Positions 15,063 to 23,005 of a stretch of DNA of 42,259 nt are shown here, one piece after another. Location: assembly GCA_036272325.1 (NCBI GenBank), contig DATAYY010000013.1:1-42259 (forward strand), written 5' to 3'. The translations under genes and the position numbers were made by a program. Positions within the stretch are counted from its first letter, which is position 1; each line of letters starts with the position of its first letter. The notes beneath the pieces are model-generated. The model had not been told where the DNA came from. It searched no databases and saw only the letters and a program-made list of their open reading frames with translations. Source of the DNA: Schlegelella_A sp036272325 (GTDB lineage Bacteria; Pseudomonadota; Gammaproteobacteria; Burkholderiales; Burkholderiaceae_C).

Positions 15063-16565
15063 TTGAAGCTGAAACCATTGCATGCGGCGCTGCTCGGCGC
15101 CGGTATCGCCGTCGTCGGCACGGCCGGAGCCTTCGATCTGCCCCATTGGTTCAAGCACGACGACACGCCTGCCGTCGTCGCCCAGGCCGCGGTGGCGCAG
15201 CAGGGCGAGCGGGTCGTCCCACCCGCGCCGTTGAACATCGCGCCGGGGCAGGTTCCCAACTACCGCGCCATCGTCAAGCAATCGGCGCCGGCCGTCGTCG
15301 GCGTCACCGTCGAGGGCAGTCACAAGGCTTCGCTCGAAGAGCAGGGCCTGCCGCCGGGGCTGGAGGACGACCCGTTCTTTCGCTTCTTCCGCGGCGTTCC
15401 CGGCTTTGGCCAGCGCGGCGGACAGAACCCGTCGATGCCCTTCAAGGGCCTGGGGTCGGGCTTCATCATCAGCCCCGACGGCATCATCCTGACCAACGCC
15501 CACGTCGTCCGCGACGCCAAGGACGTCACCGTCAAGCTGAGCGACCGGCGCGAGTACACCGCCAAGGTTCTCGGCCTCGACACCGCGACCGACATCGCAG
15601 TGCTGAAGATCGACGCCAAGGGATTGCCGGTCGTTCGCCTCGGCGACCCGAAGAGTCTCGAGGTCGGCGACCCGGTGCTCGCGATCGGCGCGCCGTACGG
15701 GCTCGAGCAGACGGCGACCTCCGGCATCGTCAGCGCCAAGGGCCGCTCGCTGCCGGGCGACGCCGTCGTTCCGTTCATCCAGACCGACGCTGCCGTCAAC
15801 CCGGGCAACTCGGGCGGCCCGCTGTTCGACGGCACCGGCTCGGTGGTCGGCATCAACTCGCAGATCTACTCGCGCAACGGCGGCTTTCAGGGCGTCTCGT
15901 TCGCGATTCCGATCAACGTCGCGCTCAAAGTCAAGGACCAGATCGTCGCCACCGGCAAGGCGCAGCACGGACGCCTCGGCGTCACCGTGCAGGACCTCAA
16001 CCAGTCGCTCGCCGACTCGTTCGGCCTGAAGCGTCCGGACGGTGCGCTGATCTCGAACGTGATGCCGGACAGCGCGGCGGCGGCCGCGGGGCTGAAGTCG
16101 GGTGACGTGATCACCGAGGTCAACGGCGAGCCGGTCGTCCGCTCGGGCGAATTGTCGAGCCTGATCGGCATGGCCGCGCCTGGCGAGCACGTCAAGCTGA
16201 AGGTGTGGCGCGATCACAGCGAGCGCACGATCGAGGCCAAGCTCGGCACCGCCGAGAAGGAGCCGAAGCAACTCGCCGATGCCGGCGCCAGCGCAGACTC
16301 GGGCTCGCTCGGGCTGACGCTGCGCCCGCTGACGCGCGACGAACGGCAGCAGGCGAAGATCGACAGCGGCCTGGTCGTCGAGGACGTCGATGGCGCTGCT
16401 GCGCGCGCCGGCATCCAGACCGGTGACGTTCTGCTCGCCATCAACGGCAAGCCGGTGCAGTCGATCGAGCAGGTGAAGAGCGTGCTCGCGGCCAAGCCGA
16501 AGAGCGTCGCGCTGCTCGTGCAGCGCGAAGGCGAGCGCATCTTCGTTCCGGTCAAGGTCGGCTGA
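15063..16565 (+). CDS. Periplasmic Do/HtrA serine protease (DegP/DegQ/MucD type)
   Basis: 500-aa envelope quality-control protease/chaperone. Start TTG at 15063 is chosen because AGGAGA ends five bases before it; an in-frame TTG at 15048 has no ribosome site. Order: hydrophobic export segment (about 5-27), trypsin-like domain with catalytic H147 (TNAHVV), D177 (TATDIAVL) and S250 (GNSGGPLF), PDZ1 (LGVTVQDLNQ..., about 300-390) and PDZ2 (LGLTLRPLTRDE..., about 415-498). A Q-linker-like region before the protease domain carries the flexible LA loop. Possible control by the upstream CTTAA box would link it to the nearby two-component system. Confidence 0.94.
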   Translation: MKLKPLHAALLGAGIAVVGTAGAFDLPHWFKHDDTPAVVAQAAVAQQGERVVPPAPLNIAPGQVPNYRAIVKQSAPAVVGVTVEGSHKASLEEQGLPPGLEDDPFFRFFRGVPGFGQRGGQNPSMPFKGLGSGFIISPDGIILTNAHVVRDAKDVTVKLSDRREYTAKVLGLDTATDIAVLKIDAKGLPVVRLGDPKSLEVGDPVLAIGAPYGLEQTATSGIVSAKGRSLPGDAVVPFIQTDAAVNPGNSGGPLFDGTGSVVGINSQIYSRNGGFQGVSFAIPINVALKVKDQIVATGKAQHGRLGVTVQDLNQSLADSFGLKRPDGALISNVMPDSAAAAAGLKSGDVITEVNGEPVVRSGELSSLIGMAAPGEHVKLKVWRDHSERTIEAKLGTAEKEPKQLADAGASADSGSLGLTLRPLTRDERQQAKIDSGLVVEDVDGAAARAGIQTGDVLLAINGKPVQSIEQVKSVLAAKPKSVALLVQREGERIFVPVKVG

Positions 16566-16582
16566 TTCGGCGCTTTCTTCGC

Positions 16583-16620
16583 AGGCGCCCGGCTCGCTGT
16601 TCGCAGCGCGCCGGGCGCCT
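16583..16620 (+). terminator. Long hairpin terminator after Deg protease
   Basis: Outer 11-bp stem AGGCGCCCGGC / GCCGGGCGCCT enclosing an inner CGCTG-TTCG-CAGCG hairpin, separated by one mismatch, 17 bases after the stop. No T-run follows, so efficiency is uncertain. Confidence 0.65.
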
Positions 16621-16697
16621 TGCCATGGGCCGGCGTCGCGCGCGAACTGTGGCGCCGTCGCAATAGGCGTGAACTAATTTCCGCTTGGCGACGCCAA

Positions 16698-16718
16698 ATC
16701 CCCCGATTCACGGGGGAT
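16698..16718 (+). promoter_or_regulatory. Leader hairpin before PhnD-rhodanese gene
   Basis: Perfect 8-bp stem ATCCCCCG / CGGGGGAT with loop ATTCA, 51 bases upstream of the ATG. It could be an RNA leader structure or an operator. I recognise no known riboswitch. Confidence 0.4.
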
Positions 16719-16769
16719 GGCGCCGTAAGCTTCGCGGCTGTCGCGACCGGCGACCGTCAGGAGCAAGCC

Positions 16770-18029
16770 ATGAAGTCGATTTCGATGTCGGTTCGATCCG
16801 CCGCACGCGCCGCCGCCATCGCAGCCGTGTTCGCTGCCGGCACCGCCCAGGCGGGCGAGATCCGCGTCCTGCTCGGCATCGACCCGGCCGATGCCACCGG
16901 CGACGTGCTGCTGAGCGCTTCGCTCATGCCGGCGCAGTCCCTGACGCACGCGACCGGGCAGCGGACGACGATCACGCAAACCTCGACGATGGCCGAGGTG
17001 ATGCGCGCCAGCCGCACGGTCGAGAACGAGATCATCATCGGGCCCGCGCACGTCACCGCATCGGCGATCCTGCACGCCTACCAGCTGCTCGCGACCACCG
17101 GCCAGGATCAGGTCTACGCACTGGTCGTCAGGAACGACATCGACAAGGTCGAGAAGCTCCCCGGCAAGCGCCTCTACCTGCCGCAGCAGGATTCGCTGCG
17201 AAGCTACGTCGCCAAGGGCCTGCTCACCGAGTCCAGCGTCAAGCTGTCGCAGTTCTCGAAGGTGACGTACGGCAACACCAGCGGCGGTGGCCTGGTTGCG
17301 CTCTCGTTCGACATGGCCGATGTCACCGTCGCCGACGAGGCGCAGGCCAAGGAATGGATCACGTCGCATCCGGGCCAGGTGCGCATCCTGAAGACGACGC
17401 GGCCGGTGCCCGGCGGCATGAACATGGTCGTTCGCAGGGACTTCTGCGCCACCGAATGCGCGCGCCTCTCGGAGTGGATTAACTCACCCGATGGCGCGAT
17501 CCCGGGAGTCGGGCGCTTCCGTCTCGCGACGGCCGACGCCGCGCGGCAGTTCACCTACGTCGCTTCGCTCGGCATCGCGACGCCTGAATCGATCAACGGC
17601 GTGACCCGCGTCGGCGCCGAACAGGTCGCCGAGCTCGCCAAGCAGGGCGTCGCCATCGTCGACACCCGAACGCAGAAGGAATACGACAACGAGCACGTCC
17701 ACGGCGCGGTGCTTGCGCCATACGTCGAGAAGAGCCTGAAGGAGATCGACTTCGACGCCAAGAAGGACGATTTCAGCGCGTTGAAGACGTTCGCGAAGGA
17801 CAAGCCGGCCGTCTTCATGTGCAACGGCCCCGAGTGCTGGAAGTCGTACAAGGCGTCGCGCACCGCGCTCGCCGAGGGCTATACGAAGATCTACTGGTTC
17901 CGCGGCGGCATGCCGGAGTGGCGCGAGAAGCACCTGCCCGTCGACGGCACAGCAGGGGCAGCGCTCGCCAAGATCCCGACGCCGGCCCCGGTGGTGGGAC
18001 GCGGCAAGACCGTCGCCGCGGCTCGCTGA
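16770..18029 (+). CDS. Periplasmic PhnD-like binding domain fused to rhodanese domain
   Basis: 419-aa exported protein. Signal peptide to about residue 28 (GTAQA before GEIRV). Residues about 29-260 resemble PhnD/SsuA-type solute-binding domains (VLLGIDPADATGD..., IIGPAHVTASAI, GKRLYLPQQDS, GNTSGGGLVAL). Residues about 275-395 are a rhodanese fold (VAIVDTRTQKEYDNEHVHGAVL, then AVFMCNGPECWKS, then FRGGMPEWREKHLPV). The active-site loop starts at C351 and has a second Cys, C356, followed by Trp, where classical rhodaneses place Arg. A disulfide or a thiol-redox role is possible. Ribosome site CAGGAG lies five to ten bases before the ATG. No transporter subunits adjoin it. Ligand unknown; a sulfur- or oxyanion-related periplasmic role is inference. 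Confidence 0.82.
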   Translation: MKSISMSVRSAARAAAIAAVFAAGTAQAGEIRVLLGIDPADATGDVLLSASLMPAQSLTHATGQRTTITQTSTMAEVMRASRTVENEIIIGPAHVTASAILHAYQLLATTGQDQVYALVVRNDIDKVEKLPGKRLYLPQQDSLRSYVAKGLLTESSVKLSQFSKVTYGNTSGGGLVALSFDMADVTVADEAQAKEWITSHPGQVRILKTTRPVPGGMNMVVRRDFCATECARLSEWINSPDGAIPGVGRFRLATADAARQFTYVASLGIATPESINGVTRVGAEQVAELAKQGVAIVDTRTQKEYDNEHVHGAVLAPYVEKSLKEIDFDAKKDDFSALKTFAKDKPAVFMCNGPECWKSYKASRTALAEGYTKIYWFRGGMPEWREKHLPVDGTAGAALAKIPTPAPVVGRGKTVAAAR

Positions 18030-18047
18030 GCGGCAGCGCAGCGGCGC

Positions 18048-18065
18048 AGGCGGGCCCGTCCGCCT
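18048..18065. terminator. Hairpin between convergent genes
   Basis: AGGCGG / CCGCCT stem with a six-base loop in the 51-base gap where the rhodanese-fusion and TIR genes converge. It has no T-run and is only a weak terminator candidate. Confidence 0.4.
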
Positions 18066-18080
18066 CGCGGGCGCGTCGCG

Positions 18081-19181
18081 CTAGGGTTCTCGGCGCAGGT
18101 CGACGACGCGCTCGGACTGCTCGCTGTTGAGCCAGAGGCGGGCGCGGATCCGGTTGGCGTCGGGGTCGATCGCGCCACGCAGCGCGCCGGTGTCGATCGG
18201 CTCGCCGCCCTCCGGCGGGTCGACGTGGACCGACACCAGGATGCGGCGAGGTCCTGCCGGCGCGTCGGCGGCGGCGACATCGTCGTCGCTCGGAATGAGC
18301 CCCTCGCCGCGGTAGAACACGCGCGTCAGCGGGAGGCCGGTGCGCTGCTTCCAGAAGTCGCGATAGTTCTCCCAGTCGGGATCGTGCTCGATGTCGATTG
18401 CGCTGCTCGCGATGCGCAGCTTTGCGCCTTCCTGAACGATCGTGACCATGACGACCTCGCCGTCACGCGAGGTGGTCGCACCGCGCTTGCCGACGCTGAC
18501 CCGCCACCGCCCCGCGAGCTTGGGTCCCTTCTTCTTCTCCTCGATCTCGTACCAGCGCCACGCGGCAGTGGCGCCGCCCGCGACCAGCACGGCACTGATC
18601 GCAGCGATCACCCAGCGGCGCGAGCCTGCCGCCGCGGCGCCCGCCGTCGCCGGCGCAAGATCGCCGGCGAGCGGCAGCGGTCCGGAGCCGAACTCGCCCG
18701 GCGTCGTCCGCGGCACGATGCCGAGGGCCCGCAAGTCGCCGGCGAGGCGGCCCAGGTCCTCGCGCCAGTCGTAGGCGCGGAGCTTGCGCCAGGTGCGCTC
18801 ACTGAGCTGATCGAACGGTGCCGGCAGCCCGGACGACGGCGGCGTCTCGTTCACGCCGTCGCACATCAGCGGGATGATCTGCGCGCCGACGGCAAGTGCT
18901 GTCTCGAGCTCGTCGCGCGGCGGGTCGTCGGCCCGCTCGATGCAGCGCTGCCCGGCGCTGTCGCGCGCGCCGAGGTAGTTCGGCGTGACGAGGACAAGCA
19001 GGATCGCCGAGGCGTGCAGGGTGCGGGTGATCTCGTCGCGCCAGCGGCAGCCCGCGGGCAGGTCGTCCTTGTCGAGGAAGATCTGCTCCTGGCCGAACAT
19101 CGCGTCGAGATCCCTCGCCAGCGCGGTGGCCTTGTCGGCGCCGTCGCTGCTGCGATAGCTGATGAAGACGCGAGCGGACAT
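18081..19181 (-). CDS. Membrane-anchored TIR-domain protein
   Basis: 366-aa protein. Residues 3-150 are a TIR domain of the bacterial TIR_2 type: ARVFISYRSSDG, IFLDKDDLPAGCRWRDEI, LLVLVTPNYL and DELETALAVGAQIIPLMCDG; E91 or E93 is the likely position of the NADase glutamate. A flexible Gly/Pro/Ala linker leads to one membrane helix (about 190-209, WVIAAISAVLVAGGATAAW), then a 145-residue C-terminal domain with no recognised family (GRWRVSVGKRG..., VFYRGEGLIP..., RILVSVHVD), presumably outside the membrane. TIR proteins can cleave NAD+ in defence or signalling; no other defence gene adjoins. An upstream in-frame start at 19250 would overlap the divergent gene, so ATG 19181 is preferred. Confidence 0.85.
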   Translation of the reverse strand: MSARVFISYRSSDGADKATALARDLDAMFGQEQIFLDKDDLPAGCRWRDEITRTLHASAILLVLVTPNYLGARDSAGQRCIERADDPPRDELETALAVGAQIIPLMCDGVNETPPSSGLPAPFDQLSERTWRKLRAYDWREDLGRLAGDLRALGIVPRTTPGEFGSGPLPLAGDLAPATAGAAAAGSRRWVIAAISAVLVAGGATAAWRWYEIEEKKKGPKLAGRWRVSVGKRGATTSRDGEVVMVTIVQEGAKLRIASSAIDIEHDPDWENYRDFWKQRTGLPLTRVFYRGEGLIPSDDDVAAADAPAGPRRILVSVHVDPPEGGEPIDTGALRGAIDPDANRIRARLWLNSEQSERVVDLRREP

Positions 19182-19270
19182 GGACGGACGTGGCGCGCTA
19201 ACCCGAATGCCGAAGTGTCGCCCGATCTGCGACAGTGCGTCGATCCCCAATCTTCACGACGAGCAACGAC

Positions 19271-20002
19271 GTGGACCCTCAACGCAAGGCGGCCCTGGTG
19301 GTCGGGGCCGGTGATGCCACCGGCGGCGCGATCGCGCGCCGCTTCGCACGGGAAGGCTTGGTCGCCTGCGTCACGCGCAGGACTGCCGACAAGCTCGAGC
19401 CGCTGGTGGCGCAGATCCGCGCCGACGGCGGCGAAGCGCACGGCTTCGCCTCCGACGCGCGCAAGGAGGTCGATGTCGAGACGCTCGTCGCCCACATCGA
19501 GCGCGAGATCGCGCCAATCGAGGTCGCGGTGTTCAACATCGGTGCCAACGTCCGCTTCACGATCGCCGAAACGACCGAGCGTGTCTACCGCAAGGTGTGG
19601 GAGATGGGCGCGCTGGCCGGCTTCCTGATGGGTCGCGAGGTCGCCAAGGCGATGCTGCCGCGAGGCCGCGGCACGATCGTCTTCACCGGAGCGACCTCGA
19701 GCATGCGCGGCTCGGCGGGCTTTGCCGCGTTCGCCGGTGCCAAGCACGCGCTGCGCGCCCTGGCGCAGAGCATGGCGCGCGAGCTCGGCCCGCAAGGAAT
19801 TCATGTCGCCCACGTCGTCATCGACGGCGCGATCGACACGAAGTTCATCGCCGAGAACTTCCCGGACCGCTACGCGCTGAAGGAAAAAGACGGCATCCTC
19901 AGCCCGGACGCGATCGCCGACAACTACTGGTACCTACACTGCCAGCAGCGCAGCGCCTGGACGCACGAGCTCGACCTGCGGCCCTGGATCGAAAGCTGGT
20001 GA
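19271..20002 (+). CDS. SDR-family protein lacking the catalytic tyrosine
   Basis: 243-aa Rossmann-fold protein of the short-chain dehydrogenase/reductase superfamily. Cofactor loop GAGDATGG at about residues 11-18, NIGAN in place of the usual NNAG, and FTGATSSMRG for beta-5 with the Ser region. The YxxxK position reads FAGAK, so the catalytic Tyr is replaced by Phe while Lys remains; classical ketone reduction is doubtful. Start taken as GTG 19271, right before the fold; GTG 19235 is possible. It overlaps the isomerase gene region by GTGA, suggesting co-translation and a shared substrate. Could be a binding or structural SDR rather than an oxidoreductase. Confidence 0.85.
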   Translation: MDPQRKAALVVGAGDATGGAIARRFAREGLVACVTRRTADKLEPLVAQIRADGGEAHGFASDARKEVDVETLVAHIEREIAPIEVAVFNIGANVRFTIAETTERVYRKVWEMGALAGFLMGREVAKAMLPRGRGTIVFTGATSSMRGSAGFAAFAGAKHALRALAQSMARELGPQGIHVAHVVIDGAIDTKFIAENFPDRYALKEKDGILSPDAIADNYWYLHCQQRSAWTHELDLRPWIESW

Positions 20003-20007
20003 ACGCG

Positions 20008-20610
20008 ATGAACGCACCGAAGCTCGAAGTCTTCTTCGATGTCGGTAGCCCGACGTCGTATCTGGCCTGGACACAGCTGCCGAGGATCGCTGCCGAGACC
20101 GGGGCGGCGATTCTCTGGCGGCCGATGCTCCTGGGCGGCGTCTTCAAGGCGACCGGCAACGCCAGCCCGGTGCTGGTGCCGGCGAAGGGCCGCTGGATGA
20201 CCGACGACATCCAGCGCTTCGCGACGCGCTACGGCGTGCCGTTCCGCTTCAACCCGCACTTTCCGATCAACACGCTGACGCTGATGCGCGGCGCCACCGG
20301 GATGCAGATGCGCTCGCCGGCCGACTTCGCTCGCTACCTCGACGTCATCGAGCGGGCGATGTGGGAGATCCCGAAAAATCTCGGCGACCCCGACGTCCTC
20401 GCGACGGCGCTCGCCGATGCCGGCTTCGATCCGGCGGCGTTCGCGATGCTCGTCGCCGACCCCGAGGTCAAGGCCAAGCTCATCGCCACCACCGACGAGG
20501 CGGTCGCGCGCGGCGTCTTCGGCGCACCGACGTTCTTTGTCGGCGACGCGATGCACTTCGGCCAGGATCGGCTCGACTTCGTCCAGGAGGCGCTGCTCGC
20601 GGTTCGCTGA
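20008..20610 (+). CDS. 2-hydroxychromene-2-carboxylate isomerase-like (DsbA fold)
   Basis: 200-aa thioredoxin-fold protein of the kappa-GST/NahD group. The N-terminal FFDVGSPTSYLAW places Ser14 where the family's catalytic Ser binds glutathione. WRPMLLGGVFKATGN and VFGAPTFFVGDAMHFGQDRL (cis-Pro and C-terminal strand) are typical. In NahD the reaction isomerises 2-hydroxychromene-2-carboxylate during naphthalene breakdown; no other naphthalene genes are here, so the actual substrate is unknown. An in-frame GTG at 19999 overlaps the SDR stop and may be the true start; ATG 20008 is chosen as the first ATG. Confidence 0.88.
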   Translation: MNAPKLEVFFDVGSPTSYLAWTQLPRIAAETGAAILWRPMLLGGVFKATGNASPVLVPAKGRWMTDDIQRFATRYGVPFRFNPHFPINTLTLMRGATGMQMRSPADFARYLDVIERAMWEIPKNLGDPDVLATALADAGFDPAAFAMLVADPEVKAKLIATTDEAVARGVFGAPTFFVGDAMHFGQDRLDFVQEALLAVR

Positions 20611-20621
20611 GGCCGACGGCC

Positions 20622-21482
20622 TCAGAGATCGGTGCGCAGCTTCCAGATCTCGGGAAAGAGGACGACGTCGAGCATCTTGCGCAGATAGCTGACGCCGCCG
20701 GTGCCGCCGGTGCCGCGCTTGAAGCCGATCACGCGCTCGACCGTCGTCACGTGACGGAAGCGCCAGAGCCGAAACATGTCCTCGAGGTCGGTCAGCTCCT
20801 CGCCGAGCTGGTAGAGGTCCCAGTACGCGTCGGGATCGCGGTACGCGACGAGCCATGCCTGCTCGACGCCCTCGCTCTGGACATACGGCTCGGACCAATC
20901 GCGCGCGAGGTGGCTCTGCGGCACCGGCAGGCCGCGGCGGGCGAGCAGGCGCAGCGATTCGTCGTACAGCGACGGCGCCTCGTGCGCGGCGCGGACCTCG
21001 GCGAGCAGATCGGGCCGATGCGCGTGCGGCGCCAGCATCGCCGCGTTCTTGTTGCCGAGCAGGAACTCGATCTCGCGGTATTGCCAGCTCTGAAAGCCGC
21101 TGCTGGACGCCAGCGACGGTCGGATCGTCGAGTACTCCGGTGGCGTCATCGTCGCGAGCACGTCCCACGCGTGCACCATCTGCTCCATGATCCTGCTGAC
21201 ACGCGCGAGCATCTTGAACGCACGCTGCAACTGGTCGCCGGCGACGGCGGCGATCGCCGCCCGCAGCTCGTGCAGGAGCAGCTTCATCCACAGTTCGTTG
21301 ACCTGGTGCTGGACGATGAAGAGCATCTCGTCGTGCGCGCCCGAGCGCAGGCGCTGCGCGCCCAGGATCTGGTCGAGGTGCAGGTAGTCGCCATAGCTCA
21401 TGTCGCGGCTGAAGTCGAGCTTGGCGGGCTCGCCGGCGACGATTGCGCCCGGCTTCGGTGTTGGCGGGTCGCTGGCCGTCAT
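20622..21482 (-). CDS. kynA: Tryptophan 2,3-dioxygenase
   Basis: 286-aa heme enzyme that opens the indole ring of L-tryptophan with O2 to give N-formylkynurenine. Conserved family stretches: MSYGDYLHLDQIL, FIVQHQVNELWMKLLLHE, GFQSWQYREIEFLLGNKN, and FRLWRFRHVTTVERVIG with the heme-ligand His, then GTGGTGGVSYLRKML for substrate binding. Its ATG overlaps the kynU stop as TGATG, so the two are coupled. Length is usual for bacterial TDO. It converges with the isomerase gene, with 11 bases between the stops. Confidence 0.97.
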   Translation of the reverse strand: MTASDPPTPKPGAIVAGEPAKLDFSRDMSYGDYLHLDQILGAQRLRSGAHDEMLFIVQHQVNELWMKLLLHELRAAIAAVAGDQLQRAFKMLARVSRIMEQMVHAWDVLATMTPPEYSTIRPSLASSSGFQSWQYREIEFLLGNKNAAMLAPHAHRPDLLAEVRAAHEAPSLYDESLRLLARRGLPVPQSHLARDWSEPYVQSEGVEQAWLVAYRDPDAYWDLYQLGEELTDLEDMFRLWRFRHVTTVERVIGFKRGTGGTGGVSYLRKMLDVVLFPEIWKLRTDL

Positions 21483-22837
21483 CAGGTCACCTTGGCGCGA
21501 CGGCCGAGGCGATCGTCGCGCCAGGCGCCGCTCGCCAGCACGTCGTGGAGCTGCTCGGCGGCGTCCCAGGCGTCGACGAAGCGCGTGTAGAGCGGCGTGA
21601 AGCCGAAGCGGAGCAGGTCGGCGTCGAGCGCCGGATCCGGCTCGGCGCCGGTGCGCGCTGCGCCGCTCTCGCCGGCGCGGAAGTCGCCGATCACGCCGCG
21701 CTCGATCAGCGCCTGCATGACGCGATAGCCCTCGGCGTGCGCGAAGCTCGCCTGGCTGCCGCGTTCGGCCGCGCTGCGGGGCGAGACCAGCGCCAACCCG
21801 AGGCCGGCACAACGCGCCTCGACCCGGGCGATGAAGAGATCGGTCAAGGCGATCGACTTCGCGCGCAGCGCGGCCATGCCGCCGCACGCGGCAGCGTCGG
21901 CGAAAACGTCGAGGCCGCAATCGAGCGCAGCCATCGCCAGCATCGGCGGCGTGCCGCAGACGAAGCGCGCAATGCCGCGTGCCGGCTGGTAAGAAGGTGC
22001 GAACTCGAACGGCGCCGCATGGCCGAGCCAGCCGGAGAGCGGCTGGCGCAGTCCCTCGCGGTCCATGCGATCGGCGTGGCGCGGATGCGCCCAGACGAAC
22101 GCCGGCGCGCCGGGGCCGCCGTTCAAGTACTTGTAGCCGCAGCCGACGGCGAAATCGGCCTCTGCTTCGAGCAGGTCGACCGGCACCGCGCCGGCCGAAT
22201 GCGCGAGGTCCCAGACGACGAGGGCGCCGGCGGCGTGGGCAGCCCGCGTCGTCTCGGCCATCCGGTGCATGCGGCCGCTGCGATAGTTGACGTGCGTCAG
22301 CATCAGCACGGCGACGTCGTCGTCGAGAGCATCGACGATGCGCGTGCCGTCGGCCAGGCGCAGCGTCATGGCGGCGTTCGCGGCGACGCTCTCGGCGATG
22401 TAGAGGTCGGTCGGGAAGTTGCCACGCTCCGAGAGGATCGTCGTCTTCGCCGGCGCGTCGGCCCGCTGCAGGGCGACCGCAGCGCTGAGCGCCTTGAAGA
22501 CGTTGATCGAGGTCGAATCTGCGACGACGACCTGACCCGCCTCGGCGCCGATCAGCTCAGCGATCTTGTCGCCGATGCGTTGCGGGAGATCGATCCAGCC
22601 GGCGCTGTTCCAGCTGCGGATCAGGCCTTCGCCCCATTCACGGGTGGCGACTTCGGCGAGACGCGCGGCGGTGCGACGCGGCAGCGCGCCGAGCGAGTTG
22701 CCGTCGAGGTAGACGGTGCCTTCGGGCAGCACGAACTCGTCACGCAAGGCGGTGAGCGGGTCGGTGCGGTCGCGCGCGGCGCAGTCGTCGCGCGTCGCCG
22801 GCGCGCATGCCGGCGGCTGGGCAGCGTTGTCGTGCAT
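21482..22837 (-). CDS. kynU: Kynureninase
   Basis: 451-aa PLP enzyme that splits L-kynurenine into anthranilate and alanine. Family features: VYLDGNSLGALP near the N-terminus, VVADSTSINVFKAL, VVWDLAHSAGAVPVDL with the PLP-contacting Asp, and the Schiff-base lysine in GCGYKYLNGGPGAPAF. A C-terminal SQASFAHAEGYRVMQALIERGVIGDFR region completes the fold. It is somewhat longer than the usual ~416-430 aa, with an N-terminal extension of about 25 residues, so a start further in is possible. First gene of a kynU-kynA operon; kynurenine formamidase (kynB), commonly part of this operon in Burkholderiales, is not present. Confidence 0.96.
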   Translation of the reverse strand: MHDNAAQPPACAPATRDDCAARDRTDPLTALRDEFVLPEGTVYLDGNSLGALPRRTAARLAEVATREWGEGLIRSWNSAGWIDLPQRIGDKIAELIGAEAGQVVVADSTSINVFKALSAAVALQRADAPAKTTILSERGNFPTDLYIAESVAANAAMTLRLADGTRIVDALDDDVAVLMLTHVNYRSGRMHRMAETTRAAHAAGALVVWDLAHSAGAVPVDLLEAEADFAVGCGYKYLNGGPGAPAFVWAHPRHADRMDREGLRQPLSGWLGHAAPFEFAPSYQPARGIARFVCGTPPMLAMAALDCGLDVFADAAACGGMAALRAKSIALTDLFIARVEARCAGLGLALVSPRSAAERGSQASFAHAEGYRVMQALIERGVIGDFRAGESGAARTGAEPDPALDADLLRFGFTPLYTRFVDAWDAAEQLHDVLASGAWRDDRLGRRAKVT

Positions 22838-22918
22838 GGCCTGCGACGGTAGCACCGTGCGGGGTCGATGGCGGCCAGCGGATTGCGCATCGCCTCGGCC
22901 GCGTGCGCGGTACGCAGC

Positions 22919-22947
22919 TTGACAGCCCGCGCCGCGCTGCCTAGCGT
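22919..22947 (+). promoter_or_regulatory. Promoter for EamA transporter gene
   Basis: Perfect -35 TTGACA (22919-22924), 17-bp spacer, then TAGCGT (22942-22947) as a weak -10. The expected start point falls at about 22954-22955, on the ATG of the 16-codon ORF that ends inside the transporter start codon. Confidence 0.5.
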
Positions 22948-22954
22948 CCACCGC

Positions 22955-23005
22955 ATGGCCGTCCCTTCCGATCCACCGGCCGTGCGTCGCGCGCTGCGTC
23001 CGTGA
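22955..23005 (+). CDS. Possible 16-codon leader ORF upstream of EamA transporter
   Basis: MAVPSDPPAVRRALRP then TGA. Its stop overlaps the GTG start of the next gene (GTGA). With transcription predicted to begin at its ATG it could be translated leaderless and couple translation into the transporter. It has no regulatory codon run. Alternatively it is noncoding, or the transporter's real N-terminus is here and a frameshift separates them. Confidence 0.3.
   Translation: MAVPSDPPAVRRALRP

Noticed and set aside
18081..20610. TIR gene plus SDR/isomerase as a defence operon
   Set aside because: They are divergent, and the SDR/isomerase pair has a metabolic look; nothing ties them beyond adjacency.
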